Origin: Bacillota bacterium
GTDB lineage: Bacteria; Bacillota; Clostridia; Lachnospirales; CAG-274
NCBI GenBank assembly: GCA_017460805.1
Contig: JAFUAF010000042.1
Coordinates: forward strand, 1 to 35,547
Length of the DNA stretch: 35,547 bases
Direction: 5' to 3'
Shown here piece after piece: positions 7,036-14,535 of this stretch. A program made the translations under genes and the position numbers. Below the pieces are notes generated by a model that made no database searches, was not told the DNA's origin, and worked only from the letters and a program-made list of their open reading frames with translations. Position 1 is the first letter of the stretch. The number at the start of each line of letters is the position of its first letter.

Positions 7036-8631
7036 TTAATCTTTGTATGCGTATTCGCCCATAAATAAAATTTCGCCCGTGTCCTCATCCCTTATGATGT
7101 AGCTGAAAGGCTTATCGGCAATAAAGTCCTTAATAACGGGCTCTTCGGGCTCAAAAGCAGCCGTTGCTTCTACAAGTATGGCGGTTACTGCCGCAGCCTC
7201 CGTGCCGTTTTCATCAACATCTATATAGGTCTTGTGCAGCACGGTGTCAATGAAAAATGAATTTGTGCCGCCTTGGAGCATTTTTGTAAAGTCCGCGCCG
7301 CCCGCCTCAAAAGCCTGCTGTATGCCTATTTTATTGAGCATATCGTTAAGGGTAACGGAATATTCCACTTTGAATTTCGGCATTTTTATATGCACTTTTT
7401 GATACTCGGTCTTATTGATATAAGGTGTGAAATTCACCCTTTTATCGCCCGAAAGCATGATGTACATTGCCGTATTGCCGCCGACATAAGGCATTTTTAC
7501 CATTTGGATATCCTTATCCTCATAGTATGCAAATTCCTCGGTCTGTTCCATAAAATCAAGGGTCTGCTTTTCGCCGTTTCTGTCGGTAAAGGTGTCCTCG
7601 TGAGTGAAGAACTCGTCAAACTGCTCCGCCCATTCCGCCTTGAAGTAAACCGCATTTACAAGCGCCGCAAGGAAGTTTGAGCTGTCCACGATGTGCGGTA
7701 TCTTGCCGTTTGTCTTGTCGCTGCACCATTTGTTTATGCGGTCTGCGCCGTCCGCCATGCCGACATTGTTTATCTCCGCATCATAGAATTGCTTCATTGC
7801 CTTGATATATTCGTCTTTAAAGGTTATATCGCCCGCTTTGTCCTTGTTCAGCCATACGCTGTTTGCAATGGAAAGCTGAGTTTTCTCATGCTTTGGCTCA
7901 TCAAAGAAATACGGGTCGCCCTCATGTTTTTCTTCCTTTTCGGAAACAGCCTTATAAGTTTCTATAAGGTTTTGGGCGTAAACATTGTATGCCTGAATAT
8001 CGCCAAGGCCTGCGGTTTTGGCAATCTCCGCCTGTGTTTCGCCGTCTGCGCCGTTTGCCGCAAGAGCAAGCGCCATTTTTATGCTCAAGGGCGAGAACAT
8101 ATAGTTTTCGGTTTTGGGCATAAGCTCGTTCATTTTGTATGCCATGCTGTTGTCGGCTTTGAGGTCGGTCAAATCTATGTCGGGTGCCGTCACGTTTTCT
8201 TCACCGTCTTTCACATATACTGTCTTTGTTTCGCCGTCCCAGTCCACCGAAAGCCCAAGCCCCTCGGATGCCGCACGCAGCGGAAGATAAAGTCTGTCGT
8301 TTATAAGCTGTGCAGGTACGTCCGTATCAGCTTTTACGGGCGGTGCAATACTGCTGTGGGGTGCGCCGATATAAACGCCGCCGTCCTTTGCATCTATCGT
8401 CATGTATTTATCGCCGTTTACGAATATCGCCTCTTTGGTCTCCGCATTCCAGTCGACCGAATAACCAAGCTGCTCAAACACACCGCGCAGAGGCACAAGT
8501 GTCCTGCCGCTTTCTATCACGGCTTGTGTATCTATAGGCACATCATTGACAACAACGCTCACGCCGTCAGAGGCATGGCAAATTCCTGCCATTGCAAGCA
8601 CAGCCGCCGCTGTAAGTAAAAATCTTTTCAT
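7036..8631 (-). CDS. Secreted serpin with N-terminal copper-amine-oxidase-like domain
   Basis: 531 aa. A signal peptide (MKRFLLTAAAVLAMAGICHA) is followed by a Cu_amine_oxidN1-type module (about 22-148) with the double signature RTLVPLRGVFEQLGYSVDW and LYLPLRAASEGLGLSVDWD; in other Firmicutes this module is a cell-wall or surface anchor. A complete serpin fold follows (about 155-531), with FSPLSIKMALALAANGA, NAVYFKAEWAEQF and PFSYIIRDEDTGEILFMGEY. The reactive-loop hinge EN-GTEAAAVT (474 onward) fits the inhibitory consensus (small residues at P12-P10, Thr at P14). Counting from P17 = Glu474 puts P1 at Thr490 and P1' at Ala491, suggesting an elastase- or subtilisin-like target. It is the first gene of a serpin-cupin-kinase operon. 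An inhibitor of host or competitor serine proteases is the likely role. Confidence 0.93.
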   Translation of the reverse strand: MKRFLLTAAAVLAMAGICHASDGVSVVVNDVPIDTQAVIESGRTLVPLRGVFEQLGYSVDWNAETKEAIFVNGDKYMTIDAKDGGVYIGAPHSSIAPPVKADTDVPAQLINDRLYLPLRAASEGLGLSVDWDGETKTVYVKDGEENVTAPDIDLTDLKADNSMAYKMNELMPKTENYMFSPLSIKMALALAANGADGETQAEIAKTAGLGDIQAYNVYAQNLIETYKAVSEKEEKHEGDPYFFDEPKHEKTQLSIANSVWLNKDKAGDITFKDEYIKAMKQFYDAEINNVGMADGADRINKWCSDKTNGKIPHIVDSSNFLAALVNAVYFKAEWAEQFDEFFTHEDTFTDRNGEKQTLDFMEQTEEFAYYEDKDIQMVKMPYVGGNTAMYIMLSGDKRVNFTPYINKTEYQKVHIKMPKFKVEYSVTLNDMLNKIGIQQAFEAGGADFTKMLQGGTNSFFIDTVLHKTYIDVDENGTEAAAVTAILVEATAAFEPEEPVIKDFIADKPFSYIIRDEDTGEILFMGEYAYKD

Positions 8632-8665
8632 CGTTCATCCCCCTTTTAAGGATAGTTATATGATA

Positions 8666-8694
8666 AATATAACACATATGCAAATATAAGTCAA
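8666..8694 (-). promoter_or_regulatory. Promoter of the serpin-cupin-kinase operon
   Basis: Minus strand: TTGACT (plus-strand 8689-8694), 17 nt, TATATT (8666-8671), 34 nt upstream of the serpin ATG. This is a near-consensus housekeeping promoter. Confidence 0.7.
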
Positions 8695-8716
8695 TTTCAA
8701 CAGTGCTACACTTATG

Positions 8717-8926
8717 TTACATAAAGGTTTCCAGACCCGCTTCTGTCAGTTCGGTAACAAGTTCGGTCATGTTCCGTTTTTTTACTGTTATAAGCCCCTG
8801 CTTTTCAAGTGAGTTCACCGCCATGTTAAAATCGTGTATTTTGCTTGCGGGCGGGAGTTTTATTTTACATTCTTCCCCGCTCTCAAACGCCGCAAAGGCA
8901 AGATTTAAAATTTCTTTTTCGGTCAT
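8717..8926 (-). CDS. Small protein, winged-helix-like, unknown function
   Basis: 69 aa, not recognised as a named family. The sequence alternates helices with a final beta-hairpin-like stretch (SLEKQGLITVKKR, then LTEAGLETFM), which resembles the end of a winged-helix domain. Its start overlaps the end of the upstream gene by 4 nt (ATGA), so the two are translationally coupled. The predicted protein is soluble and mildly acidic. A small DNA-binding or adaptor role is only a guess. Confidence 0.6.
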   Translation of the reverse strand: MTEKEILNLAFAAFESGEECKIKLPPASKIHDFNMAVNSLEKQGLITVKKRNMTELVTELTEAGLETFM

Positions 8927-9216
8927 GGTTTCCCCCCTTCCAATAAAGGATTTATTATTTTTGTTATTTCCGCATAGCCTATATAACGGCTGCCTTCATA
9001 CATTTCTATCTTCTTGCCGCACCACAGACAATGCGGATAGTATTCGGGCGATAAAAATGCTATCATTCCTTTTGCATTATTCGTTTCATCTGTATTAAAG
9101 TAATGATGTACACCCGTTGTCAGATAATTTTCTTTTATCAGATGCGCAGGTCTGTAACCCTCGTAAAGTTTTCTGTCTTTTTCAAAATGAAAGACAGCTT
9201 CTACATCATAAATCAT
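8923..9216 (-). CDS. EF-Tu domain III-like small protein
   Basis: 97 aa. The segment from GYRPAHLIKENYLTTGVHHY through KGMIAFLSPEYYPHCLW to YAEITKIINPLL follows the pattern of short stand-alone proteins related to the C-terminal beta-barrel of elongation factor Tu (GYRPxHxI...TG, I.F..PE.YP..L..G, I.EG....G.A.I..I.NPLL). It has no GTPase domain. Its function is not established. A promoter and GAGG site lie upstream, and it is coupled to the 69-aa gene by a 4-nt overlap. Confidence 0.65.
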   Translation of the reverse strand: MIYDVEAVFHFEKDRKLYEGYRPAHLIKENYLTTGVHHYFNTDETNNAKGMIAFLSPEYYPHCLWCGKKIEMYEGSRYIGYAEITKIINPLLEGGKP

Positions 9217-9289
9217 ATCCGTTTTACCTCGCGTATGGCTGTATCCTGTTTCTTAAACATTTTCTGTTCACATACTCATCTTTATAAAG

Positions 9290-9318
9290 ATTTTACTATA
9301 AAAATACACTTTTTTCAA
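9290..9318 (-). promoter_or_regulatory. Promoter of the two-gene 9216-8717 operon
   Basis: Minus strand: TTGAAA (plus-strand 9313-9318), 17 nt, TAAAAT (9290-9295). It lies 74 nt upstream of the ATG at 9216. Confidence 0.5.
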
Positions 9319-9328
9319 TCGAAAAAAA

Positions 9329-9360
9329 TCCCCTGCACGGAAAAAACGCAATGCAGGGGA
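9329..9360 (-). terminator. Terminator downstream of the vWA lipoprotein gene
   Basis: The stem TCCCCTGCA/TGCAGGGGA is followed on the minus strand by a run of T. It ends transcripts coming leftwards from the vWA gene after they pass through repeat copy 1. Confidence 0.75.
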
Positions 9361-9369
9361 TAAATATTA

Positions 9370-9475
9370 TATCGTGAACGTCAAAAATATTTGGACGTTC
9401 ACGATATGATGGGGCTCATAAATAATTGTACTCAAGCGAGCTTAAGTCCAATTATTTAATTCGCTTACTATAATT
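9370..9475 (+). repeat. Structured intergenic repeat, copy 1
   Basis: About 105 bp, with two hairpins in succession. Hairpin A is a perfect 13-bp stem, TATCGTGAACGTC with GACGTTCACGATA (9370-9382/9394-9406). Hairpin B is an imperfect 40-bp palindrome from AAATAATTG to CAATTATTT (about 9419-9457). A tail TTAATTCGCTTACTATA follows. It is nearly identical, in inverse orientation, to 14172-14274, and its tail is shared with 212-252. It has no terminal inverted repeats and no ORF, so it resembles a REP/BIME-like or non-autonomous element. It lies just after the stop of the vWA gene, inside its 3' untranslated region. Confidence 0.85.
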
Positions 9476-9486
9476 TCAACCGGACA

Positions 9487-11247
9487 TCAATCAGCCGAGG
9501 GAAATTTAAAATCGCCGTTCACAAGACCGACAATATACAAAAATTCCGCTCTGAGATCCTCGTTCATAACACGGGGATCGTTTTTAAGTCTGTCATAGAT
9601 CTCTTTGTATGAGGATGTGCCCTTATACTCGGAATTCCTCATCAGCATACCAAACTGTGCCACACCCGCTGCCCAGGACGTATCGTCATCCATGGTCTCG
9701 GTGTACATATCGGAGGTAACGGGATAAGTTTTTAACTGACTTTCGTTTCCGTCGGGCTCTTTGTATCTGATGTTTACGGTAAGCAGTTCATTGCCGTCAA
9801 TACCCGTGTTTGCGTTGTTGTATTTCGACTCAACGCTCGGTATCTCGCGGTCGGAGTCCGTGGTTATCACCTCATACAAGGCGGTCACGCATTGACCCGA
9901 ACCCACTTCGCCGCCGTCCTTTGCATCATTTGCAAAGTCTTCGGCTGCCATTGCCCTGTTCTCGTAGCCTATAAGTCGGTAGCCCTTTACCTTTGCGGGA
10001 TTGAATTCCACCTGGAATTTTACATCCTTTGCCACGGTATAAAGCGTTGACCAAAGCTCGTCTTTCAAAGCGCGCTCCGCTTCGCGCGAGCAGTCTATAT
10101 AAGCGTAGTTTCCGTTGCCGTGGTCGGCAAGCGCTTCCATTTTGTCGTCCTGGTAATTGCCGTCGCCAAAACCGAGGCAGGAGAGGAATACACCCGATTT
10201 TTTCTTTTCTTCAACCAATTCTATAAGGCCCGCTTCGGAAGAAACGCCGACATTCAGATCGCCGTCCGTTGCAAGAAGCACACGGTTGTTGCCGCCCTCG
10301 ACAAAGTATTTTTCAGCTATCTCATAGGCGCGGTTTATGCCGCCCTCGCCGTTTGTGCTGCCCCAGGCAACAAAGGAGTCGATCGCCTTTGTTATGGCTT
10401 CGCGGTCGCTGCCCTTTACGCCCTCGCAGACTACCTTGTCCTCGCCTGCGTATGTAACGATAGAAACCGTGTCCTTATCGGTCAGCTTTGTCTGTAACGT
10501 CTTTAAAGCCTGCTGTACAAGCGGGAGCTTGTTGTTGTCGAACATAGAACCCGAAGTATCTACCAAAAATACGATATTGCTGCCCGCACTCGGGTCTATC
10601 TCCTCGGCTTTTATGCCCACGCGCAAAAGCATCGTGTTTTTGTCTTCCACCCACGGGCAGGAGGTAAGACTTGTCACAACACCGAATTTTTCGCCGTTTT
10701 TGGGTGTGGGGTAGTTGTAGCCGAAGTAATTTATAAGCTCTTCTACACGGATAGCATTGTCGGTCGTGCCGTGTCCGTCGTTCTCGTACAGTCTGCGTCT
10801 TAAATTGGAGTAGCTTGCCGTGTCAACATCCGCACCGAAAGTCGAAAACGGCTGTGTCTGTACGGAAACTATGCCCGATTCCTTTACCTCGTTGTAGCTT
10901 TCCGTGTTCCAGTCGGGCTCCTCATAGATGATGTCGGGCATAAAGCCGTAGTCCTCATCTGCCGCTTCCGCTGCCATTTCGGGCATTGCGCTCGCCGCTA
11001 CGGAATTTGTCATGCCCTTGCTGTAAAATCCGCGGCTGCCCTGAACGGCATCGAGCGAGTAATCGTAACTGTACAGACCGTCATAACTCTCGCCGACGGT
11101 CTTTATCCTTGTATCGACACTTCCGTCATTCGGAAGCGATGCCGACGGCTGTCCCGAGCCTGCGGGCGGCCATGCCTGCTGCGGCAGTTTGCTGCAGGCG
11201 GATAATAAAATACACGCTGTCATCAATAATGCTAATTTTCTTTTCAT
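9487..11247 (-). CDS. YfbK-type von Willebrand factor A lipoprotein
   Basis: 586 aa. The ATG at 11247 is chosen because AGGGGG lies 8 nt upstream and the protein then begins with a lipoprotein signal, MKRKLALLMTACILLSAC, with lipobox LSAC and Cys18; an earlier ATG ten codons upstream lacks these. After a Ser/Gly-rich linker comes the conserved YfbK N-terminal segment (FSTFGADVDTASYSNLRRRL and EELINYFGY). The vWA domain has MIDAS motif DTSGSM (about 230-235), the Thr of VSIVTYAG and the later LLATDGD. The C-terminal DUF3520-like region ends the protein. It is predicted to be anchored to the outer face of the membrane. Ligand and role are unknown; metal-dependent protein binding is the family theme. 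Confidence 0.9.
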   Translation of the reverse strand: MKRKLALLMTACILLSACSKLPQQAWPPAGSGQPSASLPNDGSVDTRIKTVGESYDGLYSYDYSLDAVQGSRGFYSKGMTNSVAASAMPEMAAEAADEDYGFMPDIIYEEPDWNTESYNEVKESGIVSVQTQPFSTFGADVDTASYSNLRRRLYENDGHGTTDNAIRVEELINYFGYNYPTPKNGEKFGVVTSLTSCPWVEDKNTMLLRVGIKAEEIDPSAGSNIVFLVDTSGSMFDNNKLPLVQQALKTLQTKLTDKDTVSIVTYAGEDKVVCEGVKGSDREAITKAIDSFVAWGSTNGEGGINRAYEIAEKYFVEGGNNRVLLATDGDLNVGVSSEAGLIELVEEKKKSGVFLSCLGFGDGNYQDDKMEALADHGNGNYAYIDCSREAERALKDELWSTLYTVAKDVKFQVEFNPAKVKGYRLIGYENRAMAAEDFANDAKDGGEVGSGQCVTALYEVITTDSDREIPSVESKYNNANTGIDGNELLTVNIRYKEPDGNESQLKTYPVTSDMYTETMDDDTSWAAGVAQFGMLMRNSEYKGTSSYKEIYDRLKNDPRVMNEDLRAEFLYIVGLVNGDFKFPSAD

Positions 11248-11353
11248 TGTGATGTCCCCCTTATTTGTATACTTCAATAAATTTTTATCGCTTTGTTTTT
11301 GTCCTTCATCTATATTGACAGCAAAATTTACCCGCGGTCACAAAAAAAATATT

Positions 11354-11500
11354 TTATTTTTCAAAATCAAACTTCATGCCCCAATCTTCTCTTATGCGGT
11401 CGAGGGTCTGCAGCACTTCGACACTTTGCTTATGAGTGTAGGCCGAACTTTCCGTAAATCCGTTTTCTATACATCTGCGGCACTCGTCTATCCGATCACC
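11354..11500 (-). pseudogene. C-terminal remnant of a Gfo/Idh/MocA oxidoreductase
   Basis: About 48 codons are open from a stop at roughly 11501 to TAA at 11354-11356, without any start. The translation contains ECRRCIENGFTESSAYTHKQ, then SVEVLQTLDRIREDWGMKF and DFEK-stop. This is the typical end of Gfo/Idh/MocA NAD-dependent sugar oxidoreductases (C...I.NG..ES...H..S..V...MD.IR..WG..YP.E). The Rossmann domain and the rest of the gene are gone. It is one of several gene tails in the 9.4-14.3 kb segment. Confidence 0.65.
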
Positions 11501-11652
11501 TTATCATTTGATCCGCTCATTTTTGTTTTCTTTAAAACACTTCATGTTTTGTGTAATTATATCATATCGCGGAAATTCTTGCAATAATATTTCATATATA
11601 ATACGTGCAGTTCATACACAAAAATATCTGTTTTGTGAAATATAAATCTTAT

Positions 11653-11681
11653 TTGCAAAAAGATTATTTTTTTGCTATAAT
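11653..11681 (+). promoter_or_regulatory. Promoter of the 128-aa membrane protein gene
   Basis: TTGCAA (11653-11658), 17 nt, TATAAT (11676-11681). It lies 45 nt before the ATG at 11727. Confidence 0.65.
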
Positions 11682-11726
11682 ATAAAAAGTCGGAAACATT
11701 AATTTATAAAAGCAACGAGGTAAAAC

Positions 11727-12113
11727 ATGAAATATTTAACCGGTATAATTATGATAATATGCGCACTGATAATCGCTGTGTCTGCATTTTCCAAAAAAGC
11801 GGAATTTGAACTCACGGTAAAAGATGCGGGGCTTGCCAACGGCATTGTAACGTCAACAACATCGGACAAGGTTATTTTACGCGGAAAAAGTCAGATCGTT
11901 TACAGTGCCGCGGTCAGATACGAGGCAGACGGCAGGGAGTACACCGCATCCGTTCCCATAAGCAACTCCGCCGCACCAAAAAAAATAGTCATTTACTATG
12001 ATAAAAATTCGCCCGAAACTATTTATACCCCGCCAACAGGTACAAAAGATGCCTTCATATTGTCCGCCATATTGGCTCTTTCGGGCGTGGCAGTACTGGT
12101 ATGGCGGCGTTAA
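11727..12113 (+). CDS. DUF3592-like two-TM membrane protein
   Basis: 128 aa. N-terminal TM helix (about 4-22), then a beta-rich domain of about 75 residues exposed on one face of the membrane, then a second TM helix (about 106-124) and a short WRR tail. The middle includes ANGIVTSTTS, VYSAAVRYEADGREYTASVP and KIVIYYDKNSPETIY. The pattern 'xVxYxxDGxxYxxxxP...V.YDPxNPxxxy' is characteristic of DUF3592 proteins, whose role is unknown. It has its own promoter and terminator, so it is monocistronic, and is encoded opposite to its neighbours. Confidence 0.7.
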   Translation: MKYLTGIIMIICALIIAVSAFSKKAEFELTVKDAGLANGIVTSTTSDKVILRGKSQIVYSAAVRYEADGREYTASVPISNSAAPKKIVIYYDKNSPETIYTPPTGTKDAFILSAILALSGVAVLVWRR

Positions 12114-12152
12114 AAATAAAACCTACAGATGCCCGACCTGTAGGTTTTATTT
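12114..12152. terminator. Bidirectional terminator
   Basis: A perfect 15-bp stem (AAATAAAACCTACAG with CTGTAGGTTTTATTT) and 9-nt loop, A-rich on one side and T-rich on the other. It serves the DUF3592-like gene on the plus strand and the broken dockerin gene on the minus strand. Confidence 0.85.
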
Positions 12153-12153
12153 G

Positions 12154-12594
12154 TTATTTGGCTGTTTGTTCCGTAACGGGCAATGTCAGTTTATCATTTA
12201 AAGTACGCTGTAAGATATAAGCCGCATCCGATGCGGTTATATTTTTATCCCCGTCAACGTCGATGAATTTTTTCCGGTCGGCTGTTTTTGTTTCGATAGT
12301 CATTTCCGTTTTTTCCACCAATGTTTTTTGCAGTACCATTGCGGCATCGGAAGCCGTTATTTGGCCGTCGGCATCGGTTTCAGCCTCTATGCGCTCTATC
12401 ACATCCTGCTGTTCCGATAAAAGCTCCGACTCCATATTCTGTGCGTGCACCTGCACCCTGTCAAGTTCCGCCAAAACGGGGGCATCTTTCAGCTGTACAA
12501 CAAATTTTATCTTCTCCGCCTATTTTTCCGCCGCAAATACAAAAGACTGCGGCATAAGCGCAAATGCCGGGATCCTTTTAAAATTTTTCTTCAT
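12154..12594 (-). pseudogene. Broken dockerin gene with subtilase-propeptide-like N-terminus
   Basis: The frame starts at ATG 12594 (MKKNFKRIPAFALMPQSFVF, a shortened signal peptide ending in FAAEK) and hits an in-frame TAG at 12520-12522. It continues with AEKIKFVVQLKDAPVLAELD and about 35 charged helical residues. It ends in a dockerin-like pair of calcium loops, DADGQITASDAAMVLQKTL and DVDGDKNITASDAAYILQR. The 'FVVQLKDAPVLAELD...QQDVIERIE' segment resembles the I9-type propeptide of secreted subtilases. The catalytic domain that should lie between propeptide and dockerin is absent. I read this as a dockerin-bearing S8 protease gene that lost its middle and then gained a stop. A natural dockerin-only protein is less likely because of the TAG. 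Confidence 0.7.
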
Positions 12595-12624
12595 TGTTTA
12601 AAAACTTCCTCCCTGAAAACGTTT

Positions 12625-14154
12625 TCATTTTTCAACATAGACCGTATCATGTTTTAAGACCTCGCTGTACGCAAGCAGAAGCGGCGCCATGCCTTTTGCA
12701 TCATTCGAAACTTTTTCCGTGCGCGTTGTATAGTAGGTGTACGAGCCGTTCCTTGAAATATCGTCCAGACCTGCCACCTTGCATATGTCCGAAAGTGTGT
12801 AAACCGTCACACCCTTATTTTTTGTCACGGCAAGCTTATTATCCACAACGCCGTTAAAAGCTTTAAGCCCCGCATCATAATACTCCTGCGGCAGTATATT
12901 CAAATTATAGCCTTTCATAAGTGCATAAGCTATACCCGCACTTCCGCTTGTTTCAAAATAGTTGGCGCTGCTTTTTTCGCCGTCTATGACCTGCCGCCAC
13001 ATACCGTTGTCGTCCTGATACCGTATAAGGCTGTCCATAAGGTCTTTATAGATAAAAATGAGGGTATCTCTGTCATCCCCGTCCTCCATAAGTTCTATGC
13101 AATCGGCAAGAGCCATGGCATACCATGCCTGCCCTCTTAACCAGACACACTGCGAGCAGCCGGGGTTGTCGGTATTGTAACTTGCCCACTTGAAATTTAC
13201 TTTGCCGTGATCGCCGCTTTCGGGGTCGTTTCCCGAGCAGTAGCCATGATAATACAGCCCCGTTGTTTTATCTCTCATCTTGTTATATATGTTTTTAAAC
13301 TGGTTTGTCACATCATCACTTACCGCAGCGATATTTGCTCCGTTATTTATATCATATTCATAACGCAGCTTAAACGGAAGAGCCATATATGTGCCGTCAA
13401 GCCACACCTGACAGGGATATCCGTATTTGTGGTAATAATTTCCCTCCGCAGTACGCAGGCTTTCAAATCCCGCAAGGACACTGCCGTAAAGCGTATCGGC
13501 AGCAAAAGCGCGGTATGCCCCGGAATTGGCGCTGTCCAAAGAGATCAGTTCCAGCATGGACTTTCCGCTGTTTATATCGTCAAGCGCAAGCTTTGTCGGG
13601 TTGGTAACATTGTTTCTGTTTGATACCTTGTCTTTGAAACTTCCGTCCGCATTTATAAAACCCGACATGTAATTATCGGCATAATTTTTGTATTTTGTCC
13701 CGCCCGCTGCCTCGTACAGTCTTAAATAGGCACTTGCCATGCACCCGTTTATATAAGACCACTTGAATTGGGTCGTGTTTTCGGTATTCCATGCACTTCC
13801 GTTCGACGGATCCCCGTCCTCAAGCGTAAAAATATATTCGGCAAAGCCGTCCATTTTTGCCGCCCGTTCCGTATCCCGAACTTCCGTTTTATATGAAGCG
13901 CTTGAAATGTTGCCGTTCAATATCGCCGCCGCATCCAAAATATCTATCTTTCCGTCCGCATTGACATCGTATACGGCAAACGAGTATGACGGCTTTATCT
14001 CCTTATCGTTCATGACCGCGCGAATCACAGCCGCCGCATCCTTCGCATCTACCGCCCTGTTGTTGTCAATATCCCCCACCGCGCTTTTGTAAGCATAGGT
14101 GTCGGCTGCCGCAAGCATGACGGCAATAGAAAGAGCAAAAATTTTCTTTTTCAT
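12625..14154 (-). CDS. Secreted dockerin-GH88/GH105-type glycoside hydrolase
   Basis: 509 aa from ATG 14154, preferred because GGAG sits 7 nt upstream; an ATG four codons earlier overlaps that site. A signal peptide (MKKKIFALSIAVMLAAADTYA) is followed by a type I dockerin (about 26-82) with calcium loops DIDNNRAVDAKDAAAVIRAV and DVNADGKIDILDAAAIL. A long (alpha/alpha)6-barrel region follows, with QVWLDGTYMALPF, WLRGQAWYAMALADCIELM and DDNGMWRQVIDG. These match family GH105/GH88 unsaturated uronyl hydrolases (YteR/UGL type), which cleave the unsaturated uronic acid left by pectin or glycosaminoglycan lyases. An N-terminal dockerin implies attachment to a cohesin scaffold. Exact substrate is unknown. 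Transcription starts upstream of repeat copy 2. Confidence 0.78.
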   Translation of the reverse strand: MKKKIFALSIAVMLAAADTYAYKSAVGDIDNNRAVDAKDAAAVIRAVMNDKEIKPSYSFAVYDVNADGKIDILDAAAILNGNISSASYKTEVRDTERAAKMDGFAEYIFTLEDGDPSNGSAWNTENTTQFKWSYINGCMASAYLRLYEAAGGTKYKNYADNYMSGFINADGSFKDKVSNRNNVTNPTKLALDDINSGKSMLELISLDSANSGAYRAFAADTLYGSVLAGFESLRTAEGNYYHKYGYPCQVWLDGTYMALPFKLRYEYDINNGANIAAVSDDVTNQFKNIYNKMRDKTTGLYYHGYCSGNDPESGDHGKVNFKWASYNTDNPGCSQCVWLRGQAWYAMALADCIELMEDGDDRDTLIFIYKDLMDSLIRYQDDNGMWRQVIDGEKSSANYFETSGSAGIAYALMKGYNLNILPQEYYDAGLKAFNGVVDNKLAVTKNKGVTVYTLSDICKVAGLDDISRNGSYTYYTTRTEKVSNDAKGMAPLLLAYSEVLKHDTVYVEK

Positions 14155-14171
14155 TTTTATCTCCATATATA

Positions 14172-14274
14172 ATATAGTAAGCGAATTAAATAATTGGACT
14201 TAAGCTCGCTTGAGTACAATTATTTATGAGCCCCATCATATCGTGAACGTCCAAATATTTTTGACGTTCACGAT
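14172..14274 (-). repeat. Structured intergenic repeat, copy 2 (inverted relative to copy 1)
   Basis: It matches the reverse complement of 9370-9475 almost perfectly over about 103 bp, including hairpin A (GTGAACGTCCAAATATTTTT then GACGTTCAC), hairpin B and the AGTAAGCGAATTAA tail. It lies between the GH88/105 promoter (14302-14330) and its start codon, so it is transcribed as the 5' leader of that mRNA. Copies 1 and 2 face each other across 4.7 kb. Confidence 0.85.
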
Positions 14275-14301
14275 AACTTTACAATAGTTTTGTATAAATA
14301 A

Positions 14302-14330
14302 ATTATACACGGAAACACACACATTGTCAA
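14302..14330 (-). promoter_or_regulatory. Consensus promoter of the GH88/105 gene
   Basis: Minus strand: TTGACA (plus-strand 14325-14330), 17 nt, TATAAT (14302-14307), a perfect sigma-70/SigA consensus. The predicted leader is about 140 nt and carries repeat copy 2. Confidence 0.8.
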
Positions 14331-14471
14331 ACAGTGACCGTCGGAAAAAATACATTTTCGTTTTTCCCGCTTTTTTATTTACACCAAGCAGCATACACAT
14401 GATCCGCTTAATTGGTGTTGTTATAAAAATTCGTTTTCAAAAAATCGGGAAAACTCAAAAGAAACCAAAAC

Positions 14472-14500
14472 TTGACATATTCGGATAACGGTAGTAAAAT
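14472..14500 (+). promoter_or_regulatory. Promoter of the SCP2-like gene
   Basis: TTGACA (14472-14477), 17 nt, TAAAAT (14495-14500). An AAAGGAG site follows 11-14 nt before the ATG at 14536. Confidence 0.7.
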
Positions 14501-14535
14501 AAAATTAAGAATACAAATGTAAAGGAGCGATAAAA

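Noticed and set aside
7693-8619. 308-codon plus-strand open frame opposite the serpin gene
   Set aside because: Antisense shadow of a well-supported serpin; Cys/His/Val-rich composition typical of reversed codons.
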